From the NCBI RefSeq assembly GCF_963678635.1, contig NC_087062.1, positions 97,517,705-97,581,704 of the forward strand: a stretch of 64,000 bases of DNA. Reading direction: 5' to 3'. The notes under the pieces were generated by a model. That model was not told the DNA's origin. It saw only the letters and a program-made list of their open reading frames with translations, and made no database searches. The stretch is from Symsagittifera roscoffensis. Taxonomy: Eukaryota > Xenacoelomorpha > Acoela > Convolutidae. A program made the translations under genes and the position numbers. This document shows, one piece after another, positions 11,690 to 20,405 of this stretch. The first letter of the stretch is position 1; every line of letters starts with the position of its first letter.

Positions 11690-12050
11690 ATTCTGCAACA
11701 TTGCAATTTTTCTTTGATCTTCTCTGCTGTTTTGAATTCCACGGAGATTTAGCTAAAACACTGTATTGCTCAAAATTGCTGCAAAAACATAAAATTTTGT
11801 GAAATCCGGAACCAGTTTGGGGAGTCCATGAACGAATAACAATTTATGTCTTTAGTAAACTTAGGCTGTCGGGGAATCCGCAACCTTAAGTAGAATCTGC
11901 AAATTGTAAGCGGAATCCGCATAAAATTGCCAAATCCACTTACATTTGCGGAATCCGCTTAAATTTGCGGAATCCGGAACAACTACCTATTTTGGCTCGT
12001 TGCGGAATCCGCAACAAAATTAATATGCCGACAAAGGTTACAAAACGCAA
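11690..12050. repeat. Dispersed repeat rich in the palindrome GCGGAATCCGC
   Basis: The string GGAATCCGC or its near-palindromic form TTGCGGAATCCGCA recurs at least six times between 11870 and 12020. A related stretch lies at 56560-56880 and shares flanking text (CTCAAAATTGC, GGAATCCGGA). It is a dispersed non-coding repeat family with an internal short-period palindrome array. Confidence 0.65.
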
Positions 12051-12343
12051 AATCCACTGAAATTTGGTAAAGGAATCCTCTTACATTTTGGAACATGTTT
12101 AAAGACTTGTCTCTGGAAGCCAGGAACATACAGACACAAACTTGTGCGCCTATCCAGTGCACAGTTTGGCCTCGTAATGTGACAAAATTTTTGAACTTTG
12201 TTCGAAAAACCGCTCACCTCTCAAGAAAATCATAAATCTACCCCGAAAAGACTACCAGAGAAAAACGTTTGGACTGAGCTCGACGCAGTTAAAACCAACG
12301 ATCAGAGAATTCTTCCGGCCGAAAAAAAATTGCTTGAAAAAAA

Positions 12344-12690
12344 AATTGTATGTATGTATGTATGTATGTATGTATGTATGTATGTATGTATGTATGTATG
12401 TATGTATGTATTATGTATGTATATGTGTATGTATGTATGTGTGTATGTATGTATGTATGTATGTATGTATGTATGTATGTATGTATGTATGTATGTATGT
12501 ATGTATGTATGTATGTATGTATGTATGTATGTAGGTATGTATGTAAGTATGTATGTATGTATGTATGTATGTATGTATGTATGTATGTATGTATATATGT
12601 ATGTATGTGTGTATGCATGTATGCATGTACGAATGTAAGTATGTATAATGTATGTATGTATGTACGTATGTATGTATGTATAATGTATGT
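12344..12690. repeat. (TATG)n tetranucleotide microsatellite, ~345 bp
   Basis: About 85 imperfect copies of TATG run from roughly 12347 to 12690 with scattered single-base interruptions and two short slips near 12411 and 12646. Every frame on both strands stays open through it because the unit lacks a stop in any frame; these frames are not genes. Confidence 0.97.
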
Positions 12691-15119
12691 CTTTTAAAAC
12701 AATCGTCTAGGGAATCCTTTTGAAAAAAAATTGGCCGAAAAATTTTATTAGCCTGTTTTGGTTCTATTTTAAAAAATTGAAACAAACGACAAAGTCAAAA
12801 AACAAGTCGCGGACGTCGACCCGGGATATTGTTAAGCAAGTTAAAAAAATATGGAATGGCTTTTCAAGACTTTCTAAGAAACAGAGACTGGTTTTAGCAT
12901 TTATAGTACTAATAGGTAGTCTATAAGTATCAACGTGTTGTCAATGATTTGATACTTCAATCCAATGAATGAACAATTAATAGAGAAAAATGTCTTTTTT
13001 TTGGAAACTCAGAATGTTGAAAATTATTTCAATCAAATAACAACTTAATAAATTGAAACATAAATAAATTTAGGTCATTTATTGTTCGTTATGATATTTT
13101 TAATTAACCCTGATAGTGCTGATAGAGAGTATGCTCTTAAATTTGCATCTGCCCGACATGTGATTAAATCGCAATTTTTGTCAAACTTAAGTGAATTGTT
13201 AAGTTTTAGGTCCCAAAAAGACTTTGATGTCATGATTCAGTTTTCCTTGAACAGAAAACAAAAAACATATTTGAAATATTGAAAAATTTTCAACTGAAAA
13301 GACTAATTGCATACATCAAAAGTTGAGCTCGTATAATTGGAAATAAGCGTTTTGTTGTTGTTCTCATATTTTTCATTATTTCAGTGTACTAAAACACTAT
13401 TAGTTCATTTGAAAAGGAAAAGAAAATCAGTTAATCTCGGCAATAGAGTTTTTTCTTGCGACCAACTCTGTTTTTTCATTTATACCAGGCATTTGTTCAC
13501 ATCAGCTAAAAAGTTTCACAATTTGAGATCAATTTTAAGAAAATTTATCTTAACTTTTCGTAGGCAAAACTTTTCGAATCAAACATTTAGATTATCCGAA
13601 GTAGTCACTGGTACAAAAAGTATAATATTGAAATTTATTCTTCTAACACGCATTGTTATGTACAAAAAGATCAAAATTGAATTTTTACTCCAAAAGTTGA
13701 ATCAGATACCTTTGATTCAGCATATTTTTGAACGTTTTTTGATATAAGCTTTTTCGGTGCTGATGCTCCGCATCAAAAAATTATTATATATTTCACAAGC
13801 AATCAAAATCCCAGACTAGCCAGAGTTAATTTTACAAAAGATTGTCGTAGATAAAGCATTATTTTTGTGTTTCAGCTCAAGGCCTCAATTCACTTCAAAC
13901 TGGAAGAAAAGTTGCCAAATATGTTTTCTGAATGTTCAAAAATTTCCCTCAGTAAAAGCATACAAGAACAAAAAAATCTTCACTTCTCGGGTTGACTATC
14001 CTACAAAAACTCCCCTATTTTGGAAGATTCCTGAAAAAATTCCTCTATCTTACTCCTTTTCTAAATAAAAAGTTCTTAGCTATCATTTTTCCCCAAAATT
14101 AAAAAATGCCAAAAGCATTTAAAGATTTGTTTATACACTTTTTTTAATCAATGTTCAAGTTTTTTTAAACAATGTGATTATTTTTTCATGTTCTGATAGT
14201 GACTATGTATGCGTTTCGAACAAAATTTTCGAAAAAGATTTTATATATTTTTTTAATAGTTTTTCTGGTTATACGTTTTTAGTGGTTCAAAATTTTTTTC
14301 AAGGCGAAAAAATATCAGTTTCGACGAGTTAAGTCAAATAGCTTTGGGCGTGTTGAATGATCAAGTAATTTCAAGTAAAACTCTACAAGTTTGCTGATTA
14401 TCAGCAAAAAGCTAACTCTCCACAGTTAGTAGTTTCTTCAGTAATCTCATTAAGTAAAATATCGGTAGTCTTATGTAATGAAACAAAAAATTGGACTACG
14501 AGCTTCCGTTAACGTGCTTTGCGACAGCGGATAAATTTTAAGCTGGATATCGAAAATTTTCTGAAGGTGAAAATGATTTTTTTTTAAATCTTTGAAGGGA
14601 AAATTATTATCTGACAATTTTCTGCTAACAAAATTCACTCTTACAACTTTCCTTTATGACAAAATATTTATCTTTTAACAAGCTAAGAGCCTATTTTTGT
14701 AAGAAACTGAAATATTTTTACCAGAAAAATTAAAAGATAGCGACTTTTGTTCAGCTTGGGTTTCTAAACAGCCTCCTTTAGAAAACTTAGCAAACAATTT
14801 TTGGCAGATTGACCGTAATTTTTTCTGAAGATGCCTTTGGCACCAGTATATACTAATATTGAAGGCTAGCGTGTGTCGAAAAAAAATTGTGGGCCACAAC
14901 TTACCAAAAGCGCTGGAAAATATCGTTTGTGGCTTAATTTTTTCAAAAATTTGCATTTTAATTGATATTTTAAATTTTTTAGTTATTTTGTTCCCGCACT
15001 GAATCTTCATGGATAATAACATTAACATTATATATTTTATTAGTACAGTCTGTCTCTCTAATTTATTAAAATAAGCCATTATTTTGATTAAATTTGGATT
15101 ACATTGTTAATTTTTTTCG
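12691..15119. other. No gene recognised
   Basis: AT-rich DNA with several modest open frames (12720-12926, 13082-13282, 13337-13747, 14675-15079 minus) that lack domains and codon regularity. The stretch 12853-12924 encodes a short basic segment followed by a hydrophobic helix and then a GTAGTC donor-like site, but no partner exon was found. I would not call a gene. Confidence 0.4.
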
Positions 15120-15980
15120 AAGAAGTAAAATATAATCTTAATCAATTATAATCGATCATTTTCAACTTACTTTCAAAACAAACATCACCCATTATAATTT
15201 TTTATAATAGCTATAATCATTTTTTAACAATCTTTTTGTCGGCGGTTTTCATTTATTCAAAACAAATTAAACTTCTTATGGTTGTTTTGTTTTCTTACTA
15301 ATTTTCAACATTTTTTGAATAGCAATCCCATTTTTTATTAAGTTAAGCACAAACTTTTGCAATTCCTTTAGTTCAGTTTGTTCGCCAGCCCCCACAATCT
15401 ACCCCACATCGCCTCCCCCTACGCTTAACCCCTAGCCCAAAGGTACCGGTGGGCAGTGGGGGTTGTGGTTGTTGGTGGTCCTGGGGTGGGGTTGAAGCAA
15501 ACGTCGGAGGGGGCTGATAAATGCGGGGCAGACAAAAGGAAGATTGAAATAGAGGTAAGTTGGCGGATGGGGGCGGGGCTTAGTAGTGGACGAGGCACGT
15601 GGGGAGGGGTGGCGTAGTGGTGATTGTAAGGTGGGTGTAGCGATGGGAAGTGGGGGTGGAGGTCGTAGCGTTGGACATGGGTTTTGAAGGTGGGTGTATC
15701 GGGACGACATGAGGGGGGGGGGGGGGGCGGAGGGTGGAGAAAACGGGGATAAACGTGTTCGTTAGGTCTCGACCTCGCAAAAAACTTCAAAAAAAAAGGA
15801 TTGTAATCGATCATAATGGATTTCAACGGATTTTTTTCGAAAAAATTAGATATTATGGATTAAAAATCTATTGCGTAGTCTAACTTTGGAACATAAATCG
15901 ATTATTTAGACAACATTCTAGTCAAAAAAAATCCATTTTAATCGATTTCTTTCCATACAATTTCCGTGCGGGTTTTGTAA
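15120..15980. mobile_element. Foldback element with strand-biased G-rich core
   Basis: AT-rich ends carry ATTATAATCGATCATT (near 15145) and its inverted relatives near 15800 and 15935. The right end, read in reverse, starts CCCGCACGGAAATTG, resembling the ends of the element that hosts the giant retrotransposon. The core 15430-15740 is G-rich on the + strand (GGGTGGGG-like repeats and a run of about 15 G at 15713). Pro-rich open frames on the minus strand are a by-product of the C-rich complement. Assignment to one family is inferred. Confidence 0.5.
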
Positions 15981-16257
15981 TTTCAAAGCGCGTGAGAGAA
16001 GTATTTTTTGTTTAAGTTAAAGTTTTTTTTAATTAACTTAAATTTTCTAAAAATTTCATTTAAATTTTTTGTTGCATTAGAAAGAAGATAACATTCCGAA
16101 GTTATTAGGAAGTTTAATCTGCGATCATGTTTTTAATCAAACATCTATGATTAAATGAAATTGCATTTTTGGCCATTACTGGATAAATAAAGTCCGCAAG
16201 TTTACCAGCTTGTGTTCTTTTCTCTACAAAATGCTACAATAAACCATTAAGAAAAGT

Positions 16258-17330
16258 AAACAAGACTGCTCGTATCAGGGCGAAGCCCTGAATGTTTCGA
16301 CTGCTTTTTAAGGTTTATGGAATAGTAATAACTTAAAAAAATAAATGTAATAAAATAAAATTGAAAAAAAAAAATTCTAAAATTTGAATTTTTTTAAATG
16401 AAAATCATCCCCCCACACGCCATATCAGGTACAAAAGAATAGATTTCGCTCCTTGTAACAAATAAATTATAGCAAATAAGCTTCCTTTAACCAATTTGGA
16501 ACGATTTCTAAGACGGATTAAATCTCCGCTTACGCATTAATAGCGCGAATTATATCGCGCGTTAATTGTCCCAAATTGGCCAAATTGGCAATCTTTAAAC
16601 CCCCATAATTTTACGAAAAATGATCACAGGTGAAATATCTTTTCAAATTTGAGCTCATGACATCAATACCTTTTGAATGATATAAAAAAAAATTGTCAAA
16701 AATGGCTAGTTAAAAAGTCGAAATTTGTCTGAAGAAAAAAAAACCCACCCCGAGCACAAATATTCCGTTACTTTCGTACCGAAAATCGGAACAACAAGAC
16801 TGCTCGTATCAGGGCGAAGCCCTGAATGTTCCCACTGCCTTATAAGGTTTATGGAGCAACAGTAATAGTATAAAAAAATTAAATGAAATAAAATAAAATG
16901 AAATTTTTTTTCTCTAAAATTTGAAATTTTCTATGAAAATCATCCCCCACACGCCATATAAAGTACAAATGGAGAGATTTCGCTCCTTTTAACAAATCAA
17001 TTATGGCAAATAAGTTTCGTTCAACCAATTTGGAACGATTTCTAAGATGGATTAACTCTCCGCTTACGCGTTAATAACGCTAAATATATCGCGCGTTAAT
17101 TGTCACAAATTTGCCAAAATGACAATCTTTAAAACCCCCGTAAGTTTATGAAAAATGAGCACAAGTGAAATATCTTTTCAAATTTGAGCTCAGGACAACA
17201 ATATCTTTCGAATGATATAAAAAAAATCCGTCAAAAATGGCTAGTCAAAAAGTCGAAATTTGTCTGAAGAAAAAAAAACCCACCCCGAGCACAAATATTC
17301 CGTTACTTTCGTATAGTCGGAACAAAAAGG
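16258..17330. repeat. Tandem duplication of a ~535-bp hairpin-bearing repeat
   Basis: CAAGACTGCTCGTATCAGGG occurs at 16260 and 16796, and both copies end with the same text (CCCCGAGCACAAATATTCC). Each unit opens with the hairpin CAGGGCGAAGCCCTG and contains GCGCGTTAATTG with its partial inverse. Diverged copies lie at about 44640-45062 and, less clearly, 49140-49640 and 56471-56510, so this is a dispersed family. No open frame is conserved. Confidence 0.85.
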
Positions 17331-17794
17331 GTTTTTTCATTGAATTTTTTTTTTTTTAATTTTTTAAAAAACTTTCACTTGAAGTTGCGACATCAAAAAA
17401 AGATTGTCGAAACTAGCTTGAGAATGATCATTTTACTCTTTTCTGCTACCGTGAGTAATTTTATACCCGTACCCCAGGGTAACGATCGTCTAGCGGATAA
17501 TACTGGACTATTGACTCACTCAAAAATCAAACCCTTTAATAATACTCGTCGCTAGATTTTCCAAGGATTGAAACACTGGGTAAAGCCAAACTTCTAAACT
17601 TAAATTGAACATTCATTATTCCTGTCAGTTTGATGCCTTTCTACTGAAGCGAGTTCAAACCCAGAACTACAACAGAACATGAAACAGGAGAAAAAACAGC
17701 TGCGTTATTAAAACTCAAGGACTGCATTTTCTAAGACTACGGAAAAAATTACAAACAGCTGAGTCACTGAAACTCAAGAGCTACATTATTGGAA
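17331..17794. other. No gene recognised
   Basis: AT-rich spacer between the 535-bp duplication and the foldback end. A 71-codon open frame at 17340 begins in a poly-T run and shows no domain. Confidence 0.3.
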
Positions 17795-17990
17795 AACTCT
17801 ACACGCAATGAGTTTCCATAGATAATAATTGATTAAAATTTATTTCCATAGCATGTCTCAATAAAACTATGAATTGATCGATTATAATGATTATTGATGG
17901 ACTATAAAACAAATAAAATAGAAATCAATTTATTTCATTATGCTAATGGGTTATAATGAATTATAAAAGAATATAATGGATTTAAAAAAA
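17795..17990. repeat. Left inverted repeat of the foldback element that hosts the giant retrotransposon
   Basis: CGCAATGAGTTTCCATAGAT (about 17806) followed by CGATTATAAT-like text matches the reverse complement of 37600-37645 (CGCAGTGAGTTTCCAAGGAT). The matching ends point inward from both sides of the retrotransposon. The core next to the insertion site is C-rich (CCCCCTGACCCCCCTCACCC). Confidence 0.65.
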
Positions 17991-18279
17991 AAACAATTTG
18001 AAAGTAAGAGTCTCAATTTTTGAAAACCTTGAAACTAAAAAATCAAAATTTGAACTCTCTCTGAAATCGCTAAATTGTTTTTTACACTTGGATACAGCAA
18101 AATGTTGTATTGCTTCTTACTTATCTTTTTTTTTTACTTGTAACCCCCATCTAAACACGTACACTAATTTCCATCTTTTTTACTTCCTTCTCCCCCACCA
18201 CTTACCCTTTACTTATATTAACCGTTAAAATACGTTAAAAGTACCATAAATGCGTGCCCCCTGACCCCCCTCACCCCCC

Positions 18280-18283
18280 CGAC
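18280..18283. other. Target-site duplication CGAC, 5' copy
   Basis: CGAC directly precedes the 5' LTR, and the same four bases directly follow the 3' LTR at 37124-37127. A 4-bp duplication is within the range for Ty3/gypsy integrases. It shows that the two LTRs belong to one insertion event. Confidence 0.85.
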
Positions 18284-18693
18284 TGGAACCTGATCTAAAC
18301 TACATTTTATGATTGGATAAATTAGATATTTTACCACTGTAAAGTATTTAATATTAACCAATCATGATCCATCTAACTAACAACTCACTTATTTGTAAGT
18401 GCTGAAATTACTTGTAATTTCAGCATCAGAGAGATTTGAATTTAACTTTGAAATTAGTTGACTCTCCAAGAAGACTTCAGCAGCCGCAATAAACCAGTAT
18501 ACCCTAGATCTATTGAGCCTAGCAGAGACTAGTTAAACAACCTGAGACTAGATAGTATAAGAGTAAGATTAGGATCGGTATTAGACTAAGAAGTTGCACG
18601 AATCTATCCGGCCGAAAATAAGATAGCGTGACGAGCAGACGGTGTACCCTATCCGAAATTACTCTATGAGTTATACACTTCGGTCCTAACTCA
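18284..18693 (+). repeat. 5' LTR, copy 1 (410 bp)
   Basis: It starts TGGAACCTGATC and ends CCTAACTCA, and matches 36714-37123 with six substitutions, all in the first 210 bp, while the remaining half is identical. AATAAA at 18488-18493 is a candidate polyadenylation signal. A 26-base inverted repeat lies at 18400-18425. No clear TATA box is seen. Confidence 0.97.
18399..18426 (+). promoter_or_regulatory. Hairpin in the LTR
   Basis: TGCTGAAATTAC and GTAATTTCAGCA are perfect inverse arms separated by TT; in RNA this gives a stem capped by CUUG. The 3' LTR and the copy-2 LTR each carry a different A-to-G change in the left arm, and each can still pair as G-U. The outer G-T pair here becomes G-C in the other two. 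Role unknown; it lies a little upstream of AATAAA and could be in the transcript end. Confidence 0.6.
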
Positions 18694-18695
18694 TC

Positions 18696-18710
18696 TGGTG
18701 CGACCATAAG
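18696..18710 (+). promoter_or_regulatory. Primer binding site
   Basis: TGGTGCGACCATAAG starts two bases after the LTR end. It begins with TGG, complementary to the CCA end of a tRNA, and the same bases occur at the same place in copy 2 (57826). The reverse complement ends GGTCGCACCA; I cannot name the tRNA with confidence. Confidence 0.75.
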
Positions 18711-18780
18711 TCTCGAACAAGACCTTAATAGCTTAGAATTAACCAAAAATAGATTAGAATTTAGACAAAACATTTTAAAA

Positions 18781-19014
18781 ATGTTACACGACGATAATTT
18801 AATCGAAATGTCTCTACGACTCAATAGATCAAAGCAAATATTCCGAACGATAAGAGAACTACCCGGAATTGCAAGAAGACCTCGAACCAGAGACGACATA
18901 CGACAAAGTAGAAACTTACCATATAGTTATATGATATTTCGGCAAAAGCCAACACAAACTTTTGTATTTAGAATACTACTAGCAATGAATTTAGATTTTC
19001 ATTTGCAAACATAA
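18781..19014 (+). CDS. Leader ORF of the giant retrotransposon, 77 aa, unknown function
   Basis: A small, basic, Arg-rich protein begins about 85 bases downstream of the LTR. The same 77-codon frame is intact in copy 2 (57912-58145) with about 11 amino-acid changes, no indels, and identical last 11 residues, whereas the non-coding leader right after it does show indels. Nucleotide changes are about 12 non-synonymous to 8 synonymous, so constraint is visible but mild. In copy 1 the frame is open upstream through the primer binding site to about 18670, but there is no ATG; in copy 2 one extra A upstream breaks that extension. I do not recognise a family. It could be an accessory protein or an exon of a spliced product. 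Confidence 0.5.
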   Translation: MLHDDNLIEMSLRLNRSKQIFRTIRELPGIARRPRTRDDIRQSRNLPYSYMIFRQKPTQTFVFRILLAMNLDFHLQT

Positions 19015-19341
19015 AATATTGAAGTCAATCTTCAAAATCATTTCAGGCGCTAAACAAAATTATTAATATACAATAACGATTGATAAAAAGATCTCAGATC
19101 GTTTTCCTAAATTCTGCAGTAATATACAAAACATGTTTGAAAAATATTTATTGAAAAATCAAAATAAAAATTAGTAGCATGACAATAAATGGTTAAGTAA
19201 TCATAAATCATCCTGTTGTTCCAGCTTCATCACCTAAACATAACAGCATTCATAAGCTCACTAATATCATAAAAACACTAAATCTTTTCTCTACACAAAT
19301 TTAAATTATTTTAAACTTAAATTCACTTAAATTTAAAACCA

Positions 19342-19366
19342 GATCATCAAGGCTCATCCTTGGATC
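19342..19366 (+). repeat. Leader stem-loop, first copy
   Basis: GATCATCAAGG...CCTTGGATC can fold into an imperfect hairpin. The same 25-bp string recurs 66 bp downstream, and both are present in copy 2 at 58474-58498 and 58534-58558. Conservation of the pair suggests an RNA element. Confidence 0.5.
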
Positions 19367-19407
19367 TTAAATTATTTTCTATTTAATTATAATTACATTT
19401 AAAACTT

Positions 19408-19432
19408 GATCATCAAGGCCTATCCTTGGATC
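19408..19432 (+). repeat. Leader stem-loop, second copy
   Basis: Second copy of the GATCATCAAGG...CCTTGGATC string, one base different from the first in the loop. It lies directly before the pyrimidine-rich TTCTCCCCCACCC. Confidence 0.5.
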
Positions 19433-19937
19433 AAAAAGAACAATTTTGTTCTCCCCCACCCACTTAGCTAGTGTCTAACGACCTCAAACGTCGATTCACT
19501 ATCCAACCCTTTCTAAAAACCCAGGACTAACAGAAATTTTTGAATAAAACTAATCATTCAAATTAGGATAAACAGTGAAGAACTTCGGTTATTCATCCTT
19601 CACTTGATCCCCCCTCTTACCAGACCCAGGATAAATCTTAGACTTAAGAAGTTTAAAATAGTATCTAACGAACTACTCGCGTTCTAATTTTACCTGAACC
19701 TTGTGGATCGATTTACCCTGAACACAATCACTACCCTTAAGTAAGATTAAGTAAGTTAACACCTTAGCTTATACTAGCCACGAGAAAGTAAAAAATCATT
19801 CTTCGGAATCGAGATACTTTTCTCCCCAACCCTGAACAAATAGACCCAGGTTAGGCTAACCAAAAAATCGTAAGGACTAACAGTCTAAGAAAATAGAAAT
19901 TATTTAACAACCTTTTGCATCCGTCATCCTAAACCTT

Positions 19938-20405
19938 ATGTCATTTAAAAACCTAGGAAATAAACAAACAATCGTTTTACACAATTGTGAAATAGATAAC
20001 AAAAAATACGATCTTGTAATCACACCTCATACACAAACAGTTGGATATATCAGAACAAAACCACAAACATTAAAAAGAAAAATAATAACCAAACAAAGAC
20101 AAATAACACGAAAAAGATTTTCCAAAAACCGAAACGCATTTTCAGAATCAGAAACCAGCAGTTTAGACGAACTTTATAAATTAAAAGAATCTATAGATAA
20201 AAATTGCCCCATTCACGATCAATTATTTTTTTCCGACTCAGAAACAACTTCAAATTCATCAAAAAGAGGAAAAAGAAGAATAAAAAAACAATATAAACAC
20301 AAACCAGTACATTTATACAATTGGAATCAACCAATTAGACACATCGATAGTTACATATTAACAGTCATCAAACGAAAAAATGAGCTCAACACACACCCCA
20401 GGTGA
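19938..20405 (+). CDS. Basic 155-aa accessory ORF upstream of gag
   Basis: A lysine/arginine-rich protein with two basic clusters (KRKIITKQRQITRKRFSKNR at about residues 45-64, and KRGKRRIKKQYKHK at about 108-121) and a serine/acidic stretch between them. The basic clusters look like nuclear-localisation or nucleic-acid-binding segments; that is inference. Copy 2 (59075-59542) keeps all 155 codons with about 11 changes. Its end overlaps the gag-pol start by 26 bases in the +1 relation, so gag could be reached by leaky scanning or re-initiation. No zinc finger or known domain is seen, and I do not recognise the protein. Confidence 0.75.
   Translation: MSFKNLGNKQTIVLHNCEIDNKKYDLVITPHTQTVGYIRTKPQTLKRKIITKQRQITRKRFSKNRNAFSESETSSLDELYKLKESIDKNCPIHDQLFFSDSETTSNSSKRGKRRIKKQYKHKPVHLYNWNQPIRHIDSYILTVIKRKNELNTHPR

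Larger units (their letters stand above)
19015..19937 (+). other. Non-coding leader of the giant retrotransposon
   Basis: No ORF of note. It carries two copies of a 25-bp stem-loop-like string (see separate entries) and is well conserved with copy 2 (58146-59074) apart from small indels. Likely untranslated leader, possibly with packaging signals or splice sites; this is inference. Confidence 0.6.

Noticed and set aside
12198..12785. Overlapping open frames on both strands through 12.2-12.8 kb
   Set aside because: They are by-products of the TATG microsatellite, encoding only repeated MYVC- or IHTY-type peptides.
12720..12926. Possible first exon of a type II membrane protein (basic segment then one hydrophobic helix, donor-like GTAGTC)
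   Set aside because: The pattern faintly recalls class I mannosidase N-termini, but no further exon with glycosidase motifs was found, and the match is too short.
15425..15826. Pro/Thr-rich frames on the minus strand
   Set aside because: Explained by the C-rich complement of the G-rich foldback core; several overlapping frames are equally open.
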